A stretch of 39,249 bases of DNA from Bacteroidaceae bacterium (GTDB taxonomy: Bacteria > Bacteroidota > Bacteroidia > Bacteroidales > Bacteroidaceae), in contig JAGCVH010000014.1 of NCBI GenBank assembly GCA_017962495.1, positions 1-39,249 on the forward strand, written 5' to 3'. Made by a program: the position numbers and the translations under genes. Position 1 is the stretch's first letter. Each line of letters opens with the position of its first letter. The notes below the pieces were generated by a model, which worked only from the letters and a program-made list of their open reading frames with translations, had not been told where the DNA came from and did no database searches. Positions 8,151 to 16,570 of this stretch are shown here, in pieces.

Positions 8151-10063
8151 GTTTCTCGTACGTTGGAGAGCGTTTTGCCGACATTCAGATGTTGCGCTAT
8201 CGGGTTGAGGGCTTTGAACGGTTGTCACTCAGGCAAAAGTTGTATGTCTATTACCTGAGCGAGGCTGCTTTGTCGGGTCGCGACATCTTGTGGAATCAGA
8301 ATTGTCGCTTCAATCTTCCTATCCGTCGCATGCTGGAGGCCATTTATTTGGGCTATAATGGCGATAGGAAGTGCGATGAATTCTGTCGTTTCGAGGTCTA
8401 TCTCAAACGCGTATGGTTCTCCAATGGTATTCATCATCATTATGGTTGCGAAAAGTTCCGTCCTGACTTCAGTGAGCAGTTCTTAAGGGATGCACTGGTC
8501 GATGTGGGATATCCCGTCGATGAGGAGTTGCTACGCGTAATCTTCGACCCTACTTTCCTTCCCAAGCGAGTCAATCAAGACGAAGGTGCTGACCTCTTGC
8601 TGACCTCCTCGTGCAATTACTATGCCTCCGACATTACTCAGAAAGAGGCAGAAGCCTTCTATGCACAGATGAAGAAAGCCGACGACCCACACCCTGTTAT
8701 GTGTGGAATGAACAGCCGTCTCGAGAGAGATGATAGCGGAAGGTTGGTGGAGCGTGTCTGGAAGTCTGATGGCATGTATGGAGGCACAATTCGGAAGATT
8801 GTTGGATGGTTGCGGAAGGCACAAGAAGTGGCCGAGAACGACCAACAATGTGAGGTGATAGAAACCTTGATTCGCTTTTACGAGACAGGTGATTTGTCCA
8901 CCTTCGACGAATACACCATCCGTTGGGTTCACCAGTTGGATGGCACCATTGATTTCACGAACGGATTTACGGAGGTCTATGGCGACCCGCTTGGCCTGAA
9001 AGCATCGTGGGAAGGTTACGTCAACATCAAAGATGCCGAAGCCACCCGCAGGAGTGAGAAACTGAGTCAGAATGCCCAGTGGTTTGAGGACCATTCGCCT
9101 GTAGCCCCAGAGTTTAAGAAGCAAGCGTGTCGAGGCATAGACGCAAGGGTGGTTGAGGTGGCCATGTTGGGTGGAGACTTATATCCCAGCAGTGCCATAG
9201 GCATCAATCTGCCCAACAGCAATTGGGTGCGTCAGGAACACGGTAGTAAGAGCGTGACGCTGGGCAATCTCACCAAGGCTTACAACGAAGCGGCTAAGGG
9301 CAGTGGCTTCTATGAAGAATTTGTCATACCCGAATCCCTGTCAATGGTCAAAGGAAAGTGGACAATGGATTTGGACGACCTGCATACCGACCTCCACGAG
9401 TGTCTGGGACACGGAAGCGGGAAGATGAAACCAGGAGTGGATGCAGATGCTCTGAAGGCCTATGGAAGCACCATTGAGGAGGCTCGAGCCGACCTCTTTG
9501 CCCTCTATTATATCCCTGACGAGAAGCTTGTAGAACTCGGTCTCACGCCTAATGCCGAAGCCTATAAAGGCCAGTATTATACATACTTGATGAATGGCTT
9601 GCTCACTCAGTTGGTTCGCATCGAACCTGGTCGTCAGATTGAGGAAGCCCACATGCGCAATCGTGCACTCATAGCCCATTGGTTGCTGGAGCATGCACCA
9701 GAGGCCTTGCAACTCGAGGTTATTGACGAAAAAACCTATCTTCGCATTCTCGATTATGAGGAACTTCGCACTCATTTGGGTCAATTATTGGCCGAAGTGC
9801 AACGCATAAAGAGCGAAGGCGACTATGAAGCGGCTCGTGATTTGGTGGAAAAGTACGGCATCAAGGTCGATGCAGCGCTTCATCGCGAGATATTATTGCG
9901 CTACAAAAAGCTTGGAATTGCCCCTTATAAAGGCTTCATTAACCCACAATTTAGTCATGTTCGCGACGAAAATGGGCAGATTACGGACATAAAATTAACG
10001 TATTGCGAGGCCTATGCCGACCAAATGATACGTTACGGTAAAACATACAGTTATGAGTGTTGA
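8147..10063 (+). CDS. Dipeptidyl peptidase III (metallopeptidase family M49)
   Basis: The 638-aa enzyme carries the M49 zinc signature HECLGH (residues 417-422, HEXXGH) and the second metal motif EEARAD (444-449). It removes dipeptides from the N-termini of short peptides. The start is taken as GTG 8147, overlapping the upstream TGA in a GTGA quartet. The next ATG at 8189 would remove residues (YVGERFADIQ) that look conserved in Bacteroides DPP III. No signal peptide is apparent, so the enzyme is predicted cytoplasmic. It overlaps the next gene by 11 bp. Confidence 0.92.
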   Translation: MSFSYVGERFADIQMLRYRVEGFERLSLRQKLYVYYLSEAALSGRDILWNQNCRFNLPIRRMLEAIYLGYNGDRKCDEFCRFEVYLKRVWFSNGIHHHYGCEKFRPDFSEQFLRDALVDVGYPVDEELLRVIFDPTFLPKRVNQDEGADLLLTSSCNYYASDITQKEAEAFYAQMKKADDPHPVMCGMNSRLERDDSGRLVERVWKSDGMYGGTIRKIVGWLRKAQEVAENDQQCEVIETLIRFYETGDLSTFDEYTIRWVHQLDGTIDFTNGFTEVYGDPLGLKASWEGYVNIKDAEATRRSEKLSQNAQWFEDHSPVAPEFKKQACRGIDARVVEVAMLGGDLYPSSAIGINLPNSNWVRQEHGSKSVTLGNLTKAYNEAAKGSGFYEEFVIPESLSMVKGKWTMDLDDLHTDLHECLGHGSGKMKPGVDADALKAYGSTIEEARADLFALYYIPDEKLVELGLTPNAEAYKGQYYTYLMNGLLTQLVRIEPGRQIEEAHMRNRALIAHWLLEHAPEALQLEVIDEKTYLRILDYEELRTHLGQLLAEVQRIKSEGDYEAARDLVEKYGIKVDAALHREILLRYKKLGIAPYKGFINPQFSHVRDENGQITDIKLTYCEAYADQMIRYGKTYSYEC

Positions 10064-10631
10064 GGAAACCATAGTGGAGATAAAGAAGGAATTGCGTGCC
10101 AACATGAATGGTGTGGCTTCTGCCCGCATGCGTGAAGGTGGCTTGAACTACCACGTAAACTTCGGTGTCGACCTGCCTCGCTTGCAGGAAATTGCCTCTC
10201 AGTTCACTCCTTCCCACGAATTAGCTCAGCAATTATGGCACGAAAATGTGCGTGAAAGCAAGATTTTGGCAGGATTATTGATGCCAGTGGACCGATTTTG
10301 GCCTGATATTGCCGACATTTGGGTCGAACAGATGCCCAATGCCGAGATAGCGCAGTTGACGGTCATGAACCTCTTCTCTCGTCTTCCATACGCCTCGGAC
10401 AAAGCATTCGAGTGGATGGGACACTCCGACGAGATGTTCCAACTGTGCGGTTTCCTCCTCATAACCCGTCTGCTCATGCAGGGTGCAGTGCTCACCGACC
10501 GCAGTCGCGACGAGGTGCTCGACCAGGCAAACTCACTTCTCGACACTCCTAACCTGCATTTGCGGAAAGCCGTGAATAATGCGATAGAAAGGCTCACTCC
10601 CACGCGCTTTGCTAATGACGAAATGAAGTAA
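10053..10631 (+). CDS. AlkD-like DNA alkylation repair / HEAT-repeat protein
   Basis: The 192-aa protein resembles AlkD-type HEAT-like repeat DNA glycosylases, with an N-terminal IVEIKKELRANMNG, amphipathic helical pairs, and LPRLQEIASQF. AlkD excises positively charged alkylated bases. It is shorter than classical AlkD (about 230 aa), and catalytic residues cannot be assigned with certainty, so a non-enzymatic HEAT-repeat role is possible. It starts 11 bp inside the peptidase gene and ends 56 bp before purA, so it is probably cotranscribed. Confidence 0.7.
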   Translation: MSVEETIVEIKKELRANMNGVASARMREGGLNYHVNFGVDLPRLQEIASQFTPSHELAQQLWHENVRESKILAGLLMPVDRFWPDIADIWVEQMPNAEIAQLTVMNLFSRLPYASDKAFEWMGHSDEMFQLCGFLLITRLLMQGAVLTDRSRDEVLDQANSLLDTPNLHLRKAVNNAIERLTPTRFANDEMK

Positions 10632-10687
10632 TCGGGTCGATTGGCCCGTCCAAGAATAAATAGTAAACGGTAAAAAGAAATAATATT

Positions 10688-11956
10688 ATGAACAAAGGTA
10701 AAGTCGACGCCCTGCTGGGCATAGTTTTCGGAGACGAAGGAAAAGGTAAGGTTGTGGATGTGTTCACACCCAAGTACGACATCGTAGCACGCTTTGCAGG
10801 TGGTCCCAATGCGGGTCACACCATCATCTTCGAAGGGAAGAAGTTTGTACTGCGTTCCATACCTTCGGGCATCTTCTCTCCTGACAAAATCAACATCATC
10901 GGCAATGGATGCGTCATAGCCCCCGACCTCTTTATGGCCGAGGCACAGGAACTGGAGACGGCAGGCTACGACTTGCGTTCGCGCTTACACATCAGCAAGC
11001 GAGCCCACCTAATCCTACCTACCCATCGCGTCCTCGACCGCGCCTATGAGGCCGCAAAGGGCAAGAACAAGGTCGGCACGACGGGTAAGGGCATAGGTCC
11101 CACCTACAGCGAGAAAGCCAGCCGTACAGGCCTTCGCGTGGGCGACATCCTGGAGAACTTCGATGAGAAGTACCAGAGCCTGAAAGCCCGTCACGAAGAG
11201 ATTCTGCGCCACATGGGCTATACCGACTACGACATCAGTGCCGAGGAACAGCAGTGGCTTCGTGGTGTGGAATACATGCGTACGTTCACGCTTAGCGATA
11301 CCGAGATAGAAATCAACCGAGCCCTCGCGGAAGGCAAGAGCGTGCTTGCCGAAGGTGCTCAGGGAACCATGCTCGACATAGACCATGGAACCTATCCCTA
11401 CGTCAGTTCCTCCAACACCGTCTGTGGCGGCGTCTGCACCGGTCTGGGAGTCTCTCCGCAAAGCATCGGCGAGGTCTTCGGCATCTTCAAGGCCTACAGC
11501 ACGCGTGTGGGTGCAGGACCATTCCCCGTTGAACTCTTCGACGAGACAGGCGACCGCATCCGTGAGATAGGCCACGAGTACGGTGCTGTCACGGGTCGCA
11601 ATCGCCGTTGTGGATGGGTCGACCTCGTAGCCCTTCGTTATGCTATCATGATTAACGGCGTCACGCAGCTTGTGATGATGAAGAGCGATGTGCTCGACAC
11701 CTTCCCTGTCATCCGCGTGTGTGTGGCTTATGAGAAAGATGGAGTACGCACGAGCGACATGCCTTTCGACACGGCAAGCTGGCAAGCCGTCTATGAGGAC
11801 CTCCCAGGGTGGCAGACCGACCTCACAGGACTGACCTCCGAAGACCAGTTCCCAAAGGCCTTCAGCGACTATGTGGCTTATCTCGAGAAAGCCCTGAACA
11901 CGCCCATCACGATACTCTCGGTTGGTCCCGATCGCGCACAGACCATTATGCGATAG
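10688..11956 (+). CDS. purA: Adenylosuccinate synthetase
   Basis: The 422-aa cytoplasmic enzyme makes adenylosuccinate from IMP, aspartate and GTP, the first committed step to AMP. The N-terminal GTP/IMP loop FGDEGKGK with the following GGPNAGHT is present, as are the conserved VGTTGKGIGP block, GRNRRCGWVD and the C-terminal SVGPDRAQTI. Length is normal. It is the fourth gene of the run that begins with the AraC regulator. Confidence 0.97.
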   Translation: MNKGKVDALLGIVFGDEGKGKVVDVFTPKYDIVARFAGGPNAGHTIIFEGKKFVLRSIPSGIFSPDKINIIGNGCVIAPDLFMAEAQELETAGYDLRSRLHISKRAHLILPTHRVLDRAYEAAKGKNKVGTTGKGIGPTYSEKASRTGLRVGDILENFDEKYQSLKARHEEILRHMGYTDYDISAEEQQWLRGVEYMRTFTLSDTEIEINRALAEGKSVLAEGAQGTMLDIDHGTYPYVSSSNTVCGGVCTGLGVSPQSIGEVFGIFKAYSTRVGAGPFPVELFDETGDRIREIGHEYGAVTGRNRRCGWVDLVALRYAIMINGVTQLVMMKSDVLDTFPVIRVCVAYEKDGVRTSDMPFDTASWQAVYEDLPGWQTDLTGLTSEDQFPKAFSDYVAYLEKALNTPITILSVGPDRAQTIMR

Positions 11957-11994
11957 TGGGTAACCCCCTCTGTATGATTCACTTACATAGGACC

Positions 11995-12149
11995 ATTAAC
12001 AGTTTTAACAGTTAACAGTTTTTTTCGAGCCCTTGCACGCAGACCTGAGCAGGGAATGTTAATTTTTATTATTATATATATAGATAGATAGAAAGAAATC
12101 TAGGTGACAGGGCACATAAAATTAACTGTTAACTGTTAAAACTGTTAAT
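11995..12149. repeat. 155-bp MITE-like element with 26-bp perfect terminal inverted repeats
   Basis: The left arm 11995-12020 and right arm 12124-12149 are exact reverse complements over 26 bp and are built from AACTGTT units. They enclose 103 bp of AT-rich sequence with a TATATATAGATAGATAG stretch and no ORF. ACC lies immediately outside both ends, a possible 3-bp target duplication. It sits between the convergent ends of purA and the SbcC-like gene, so a bidirectional transcript-end hairpin is an alternative role. Confidence 0.6.
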
Positions 12150-12154
12150 ACCTT

Positions 12155-12215
12155 GAGACTTCGTCTCGAGCCTGCTCACGCTCGGCATTCTGAGAACGAG
12201 TTCTCGACTGCCCTC
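12155..12215 (-). repeat. Dispersed hairpin element, intergenic copy
   Basis: Read on the minus strand, it contains GAGGGCAG (12215-12208), 19 nt with a GAGAA/TTCTC hairpin (12205-12192), ATGCCGAG (12188-12181), CGTGAG (12180-12175) and a GAGAC-GAA-GTCTC hairpin (12167-12155). The same blocks at the same offsets occur inside the FAH-family gene near 37032-37091. A related hairpin sits at 12257-12275. Confidence 0.6.
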
Positions 12216-12244
12216 GCTTAATCGCAGCCTTCACCCTTCACCCT

Positions 12245-15001
12245 TCATCCTTCATCCTCGAGACTTTGTCTCGAGCCCGTCCGTTTGTAGTTCTCCTCCT
12301 CCTCGGCCTTCAGGCGGGCAGTAATCTCTTCGTGGCGGTCGAGGGCTATCTGGTGGGAGGCGAGCTGCATGAGCACGTCGCGTCGCTGGCGTTCCAGTTG
12401 CTTCTGCTGGCCTACAAGCGATTCCATGATGGCCGCCTCGTCGGTGCCCGACGGACGCATTCCTTCGGCCTGCAGGGCTACGATGGCGCTGCGTAAGGCA
12501 TCCACTCGAGACTCCTCGAGCATAGACTCGATGCGTAGGCTACGCACTTTCGTTCGTGTGGCATTCCAGTCCTTGTCGAGAGCGAAGGCACGCTGCAGTT
12601 CGGCGTATTGCACAGGCGGATGGTTGGCGTTGAAACTCCGCATCCAGATGTCCAGCTGTGAGCGTTCGCCAGCAACCTGCTCGTCGATGGCTTGGCATTG
12701 CCTGCTGAGTTCCTCTTGTTTTCCTTGCAGGGTGGCCAGGCGCACTTGGGCGTCGATGGTCTCGTCACGCAATTGCGACTCCTGTGACAGCACTTTTTGC
12801 AGTTGCTGGTAGTGGGTGGCAAAGTAGTCTTTCACCTCTGTCTCACCCAGCATGCGTTCGTAGTTCTTCTCTCCCTCCTTGCGTATGATGCGTCGGCGTT
12901 CGTTGTCCTCGCGCACTTGCAGGTTGAGCGAGTCCAGATAGGTGCATGACTGCTGTTTGTCGGTGAGTTGGGCTTGTGCCACTTCCTGCTGTCGTTGCAG
13001 TTGCTGGATGTCGTCGTTGAGGCGTTGCCAGTCCTCCATCATCTGCTGGATGCGCAGGCGCAGTGTCTCGGGATTCTCCAGCCATGTGGGATACCACTCG
13101 TTGATGGTGACAAGGTTGGTCAGGCGCTCGTAGAGGTGAGTGTATTCGTCTTGCAGGGCAGAGCGCGTCTGGCGTGTCTTCTCCACTTGTCGGGCAAGAA
13201 CCTGACAACTGGTGTTCACCTCATTGAGGCGCACCATGAGGTCGTTTTTCTGCTGTTCCTTGCGTGTGAGTTGCTCTGAGATGTCGTTGATGCGTGTCTG
13301 GTTGAAGTTGTAGTCGTCGAGTTCCTTCTGGGCGTCGTCGGCATCGTAGGCTGTGTTCTCGATGAGTTGTCGGAGTAGGGCTGTGCGTGCTTCCATGTTG
13401 GTGCTCGACGAGCATTCCTCGAAAGTGCGGTCGAGGGATGCGAACACTTGCCACTCGCGCACGTCCTCAATCTGGCGTTGGCGCAGGCGTGAGAGGGTCT
13501 CTTCCTCCACGTCGCGTCGCGAGGTCTGTGCCATCTGCTCGAGTTTGAGTTGTCGCAGTTGTTCCTCCTTGCTCGCAAGTTCGGCACTGAGCAGTTCGTA
13601 GTCGATGCGCAGGTCATTGATGAGCTGGCTTTGCTCGAGCATCGTGTCGCTGTGATAGGGATGGTGTGTAGCTCCGCAGACGGTGCAGGCAACGCCTTCC
13701 TGCAGGTCGCCTCGCAGCTGGATCACGTTCTGGCTCTTGCTCAGTGTGAGGGTGTATTCCTTCTCGTGGCAGAGCTGGCGCATAGGCACAACTTTGTCTT
13801 CGAGTTCGGAGATATTGAGCTTCAGGTTGTCGAGGCTGAGTCGGAGACGATTGACGGTTTGCGTCTTTTCCTCAATTAGGGCGTATCCCAGCTGTATGCG
13901 GTTCCATAGCGATTGGGCAGCAATGAGCATCTGCCGACGGCTCTTGAGTTGCATGGCTCTCTCCTGCAACGAATAACTGCTGCGTCCGAGGTTGTTCTGT
14001 CGGTGGAGGTGGAGTTCGGCGTTCAGGGATTTGATGTCGGATTCCACGTTCTGATAATCGGCAAAGACGCGGTTGAGCATGTTGTTCTCTTCCTGTTGTT
14101 GGCGCAATTCCTCGTCCTGTGTGCGTTGTTGGCGAGCCAGTTCCTCGCGCATCTCTTGCAAGCGGTCGAGCAAGGTCACCACCATGTCGCCACGTTCCAT
14201 CAGTTGCTGGTGAGGCTCCATTGCCTGTCGTTTGGTGCGTTGCTGGCCAATGACCTCCTGCAGGTTTTCGAGATGGCTCTCGAGTTCCTCCACTTCCTTT
14301 CCGAGGATGGTGCGTTGTTGGTTGAGGGATTCGAAGAGGCGTTCTGTGGATTGCTCGTCGAGGTCGAGGATGGTATTTGCTCCGATGATGCGGTTGGCCT
14401 CCTCCAGTTGGTCGCGTACGAGCATCATCTGCTTCGTGGCATCGTTGTGGTCGTCGCGCATCTGAGTGAGTTGCTTCTGGCACTCCTCGAACTGCTGTTT
14501 CGTCTCCTCTATGGTGGTTTGCAGGGTGCCTTGTGATTGTTTGTTGGCACGTGATTGCTTCTCGAGCAACGTCATGCGTTGGAACAATCCCTGGATGGTC
14601 TCGAAGAGCTCAAAGCGATTGAGTTCCTTCTCGTCGTTTGCCACCATGGCCAGTTGCTTGTTGACTTCATAGAGGCGGTTGCGATGCTCTGTGAGCTCGT
14701 GTTTCTTCTCGTTGAAGCGGTGGAGCCATTCCTGTTGGTCGTGGACACGCTGGAGCGAGGATTCAATGTTGCGAAGCTTCGTCTCAGCCAGTCGGCGTGC
14801 ATCTTCAATGCGAGCCATCTTCTGAGGACTGAGCAGAGCGCTTGCCACATTCAGGCGTCGAGCCTCTGTGCGCACCATCTTGCGTATCTCCACAGCCACT
14901 TCATCGGGCATGGGCTCGTGAAAGTGCTCTTGCCACCATTCTTGATTGATAACGTCGTTGGAAGTATCGGGCGTTGTGTTCTGATTTTCGAGTTCTTGCA
15001 T
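12245..15001 (-). CDS. SbcC/Rad50-like zinc-hook coiled-coil protein without ATPase heads
   Basis: The 918-aa protein is almost wholly heptad-rich coiled coil (E, Q, R and L rich). A zinc-hook motif CTVCGATHHP lies at its midpoint (Cys439, Cys442), as in SbcC/Rad50 where CxxC joins two molecules through Zn2+. The C-terminal part (DEAAIMESLVGQQKQLERQRRDVL) resembles the end of the E. coli SbcC coil. Unlike SbcC (about 1000-1200 aa), it has no N-terminal Walker A loop and no C-terminal LSGGE/Walker B head. Upstream lies a promoter and divergent hisS, and downstream lie repeats, so no head-coding DNA was split off. No sbcD is adjacent. The last residues (GSRQSLEDEG) are encoded by a dispersed hairpin repeat. 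Function is unknown; tethering or bridging is conjecture. Confidence 0.75.
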   Translation of the reverse strand: MQELENQNTTPDTSNDVINQEWWQEHFHEPMPDEVAVEIRKMVRTEARRLNVASALLSPQKMARIEDARRLAETKLRNIESSLQRVHDQQEWLHRFNEKKHELTEHRNRLYEVNKQLAMVANDEKELNRFELFETIQGLFQRMTLLEKQSRANKQSQGTLQTTIEETKQQFEECQKQLTQMRDDHNDATKQMMLVRDQLEEANRIIGANTILDLDEQSTERLFESLNQQRTILGKEVEELESHLENLQEVIGQQRTKRQAMEPHQQLMERGDMVVTLLDRLQEMREELARQQRTQDEELRQQQEENNMLNRVFADYQNVESDIKSLNAELHLHRQNNLGRSSYSLQERAMQLKSRRQMLIAAQSLWNRIQLGYALIEEKTQTVNRLRLSLDNLKLNISELEDKVVPMRQLCHEKEYTLTLSKSQNVIQLRGDLQEGVACTVCGATHHPYHSDTMLEQSQLINDLRIDYELLSAELASKEEQLRQLKLEQMAQTSRRDVEEETLSRLRQRQIEDVREWQVFASLDRTFEECSSSTNMEARTALLRQLIENTAYDADDAQKELDDYNFNQTRINDISEQLTRKEQQKNDLMVRLNEVNTSCQVLARQVEKTRQTRSALQDEYTHLYERLTNLVTINEWYPTWLENPETLRLRIQQMMEDWQRLNDDIQQLQRQQEVAQAQLTDKQQSCTYLDSLNLQVREDNERRRIIRKEGEKNYERMLGETEVKDYFATHYQQLQKVLSQESQLRDETIDAQVRLATLQGKQEELSRQCQAIDEQVAGERSQLDIWMRSFNANHPPVQYAELQRAFALDKDWNATRTKVRSLRIESMLEESRVDALRSAIVALQAEGMRPSGTDEAAIMESLVGQQKQLERQRRDVLMQLASHQIALDRHEEITARLKAEEEENYKRTGSRQSLEDEG
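12257..12275. repeat. Hairpin repeat within the 3' end of the SbcC-like gene
   Basis: CTCGAGAC and GTCTCGAG flank a TTT loop, giving a perfect 8-bp stem. It is related to the GAGAC/GTCTC hairpin at 12155-12167. It lies inside the last codons of the SbcC-like ORF, followed toward the stop by GGATGAA-type tandem repeats that supply the TGA. Confidence 0.6.
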
Positions 15002-15044
15002 TATGAATTGCGGATTTTTAATGTCGTCTTTTGTTCATTGGTCA

Positions 15045-15052
15045 CAAAGGTA
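15045..15052 (-). promoter_or_regulatory. -7 element upstream of the SbcC-like gene
   Basis: The minus strand reads TACCTTTG (15052-15045), a full match to TAnnTTTG, giving a leader of about 37 nt. No clear TTTG is seen at the -33 distance. It lies back to back with the hisS promoter. Confidence 0.5.
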
Positions 15053-15128
15053 CGAAAAAGAATTAAGATTTAAGAAGTAAGATTTAAAATAAATATGAAT
15101 AATGAATGGCGAATTGTGAATTTAATCG

Positions 15129-15136
15129 TAACTTTG
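15129..15136 (+). promoter_or_regulatory. -7 element upstream of hisS
   Basis: TAACTTTG matches TAnnTTTG and sits 27 bp before the hisS ATG. The -33 region is occupied by an AATGAATGGCGAATTGTGAA-type intergenic repeat without an obvious TTTG. Confidence 0.5.
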
Positions 15137-15163
15137 CAAACGATTTGAAAAAAAGATGTAAAA

Positions 15164-16516
15164 ATGGCACAAAAACCAAGCATACCTAAGGGCACAAGAG
15201 ACTTTGGTCCCGTGGAAATGGCTCGTAGAAACTACATATTTGATACGATTCGCAGCGTCTATGCACTCTACGGATTCCAGCAGATAGAGACTCCTGCTAT
15301 GGAAAACCTATCGACTTTGATGGGAAAATATGGCGAAGAGGGCGACAAACTGCTCTTTAAGATACTGAATTCGGGTGATTTTATGCGTGATGTGACGGAA
15401 GAGAACATCCGTGAGGATTCGACCAACCGACTGGCTACACGCTTGTGTGAGAAAGGGCTCAGGTACGACCTTACCGTTCCCTTCGCACGTTATGTGGTGC
15501 AACACCGCGAGGAACTAACATTGCCTTTCCGTCGCTTCCAGATTCAGCCCGTTTGGCGTGCCGATCGTCCGCAAAAAGGGCGCTATCGTGAGTTCTATCA
15601 GTGCGATGCCGACGTTGTTGGTAGTGATTCTTTGCTCAATGAGGTGGAATTGATGCAAATCGTGGATACCGTGTTCCAACGCTTTGGCATTCGTGTGTGC
15701 ATCAAAATCAATAACCGCAAGATCCTAACTGGAATTGCCGAGATGATAGGGCAAGCCGATAAGATTGTGGACATCACAGTGGCCATCGACAAACTGGACA
15801 AGATAGGGCTGGAGAACGTGAATGCCGAACTGCGTGAGAACGGACTTCCAGAGGAGGCTATTGAGAAACTGCAACCCATTATCCAACTCAGCGGTACCAA
15901 TGAAGAGAAGATGGCTACCATGCGTGAAGTGTTGAAGGATAGTGAGACAGGTTTGAAGGGTGTTGAGGAAGTGGAGTTTGTCCTCTCTCAACTGTCCTCT
16001 CTCCGCTCTCAACTCGAACTTGACCTCACATTGGCTCGCGGTCTCAATTACTACACGGGTTGCATATTCGAGGTGAAGGCTTTGGATGTGGAGATTGGCA
16101 GCATCACGGGCGGTGGTCGATACGACAACCTGACCGGTATCTTTGGAATGCCTGGCCTCTCAGGAGTGGGTATATCCTTTGGTGCTGACCGCATCTATGA
16201 CGTTCTGAACCAACTCAATCTCTATCCCGAGACCGTAACCACGCAGACACAACTGCTGTTCATCAACTTTGGCGAACGGGAAGCAGCCTATTGTATGCCC
16301 ATCCTTGCGAAGGCACGTCAGGCAGGAATCCGTTGTGAAATCTATCCCGATCAGGTGAAGATGAAGAAGCAGATGCAGTATGCCAACACGAAACAGATTC
16401 CTTTCGTGGCTCTGGTGGGTGAGAACGAGATGAACGAAGGAAAGGTGACGTTGAAGAATATGGAGACAGGCGAGCAACAAATGCTCACTCCTGAAGAACT
16501 TCTGTCTCAATTCTAA
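15164..16516 (+). CDS. hisS: Histidyl-tRNA synthetase
   Basis: The 450-aa class II synthetase charges tRNA-His. It starts [16 protein letters not shown], with the class II motif 1 region following. Motif 2 is seen around [28 protein letters not shown], the histidine loop as [14 protein letters not shown], and motif 3 as GGGRYDNL...[17 protein letters not shown]-terminal anticodon-binding domain follows (about residues 355-450). It is single-copy here and converges with the GH89 gene. Confidence 0.97.
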   Translation: MAQKPSIPKGTRDFGPVEMARRNYIFDTIRSVYALYGFQQIETPAMENLSTLMGKYGEEGDKLLFKILNSGDFMRDVTEENIREDSTNRLATRLCEKGLRYDLTVPFARYVVQHREELTLPFRRFQIQPVWRADRPQKGRYREFYQCDADVVGSDSLLNEVELMQIVDTVFQRFGIRVCIKINNRKILTGIAEMIGQADKIVDITVAIDKLDKIGLENVNAELRENGLPEEAIEKLQPIIQLSGTNEEKMATMREVLKDSETGLKGVEEVEFVLSQLSSLRSQLELDLTLARGLNYYTGCIFEVKALDVEIGSITGGGRYDNLTGIFGMPGLSGVGISFGADRIYDVLNQLNLYPETVTTQTQLLFINFGEREAAYCMPILAKARQAGIRCEIYPDQVKMKKQMQYANTKQIPFVALVGENEMNEGKVTLKNMETGEQQMLTPEELLSQF

Positions 16517-16570
16517 CTCCTCGTCTTGCAGTCGTCTCCTGCTGCAAGAGCGGTTCCACTCCTATTTACT

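Noticed and set aside
11015-11785. Minus-strand open frame of 256 codons
   Set aside because: It is entirely antisense to purA, with no domain or start signal.
12245-15001. SbcC-like gene as a frameshifted or split sbcC
   Set aside because: No ATPase-head sequence lies on either side; the ORF is uninterrupted, has a promoter-like box upstream and a centred zinc hook.
12266-15073. Several plus-strand open frames of 60-207 codons
   Set aside because: All are antisense to the Gln/Glu-rich coiled-coil gene, whose codon usage keeps the opposite strand open.
16517-16570. CTTGCAG/CTGCAAG hairpin as a terminator for hisS
   Set aside because: The loop is long and no T-run follows, so support is too weak to list as a terminator.
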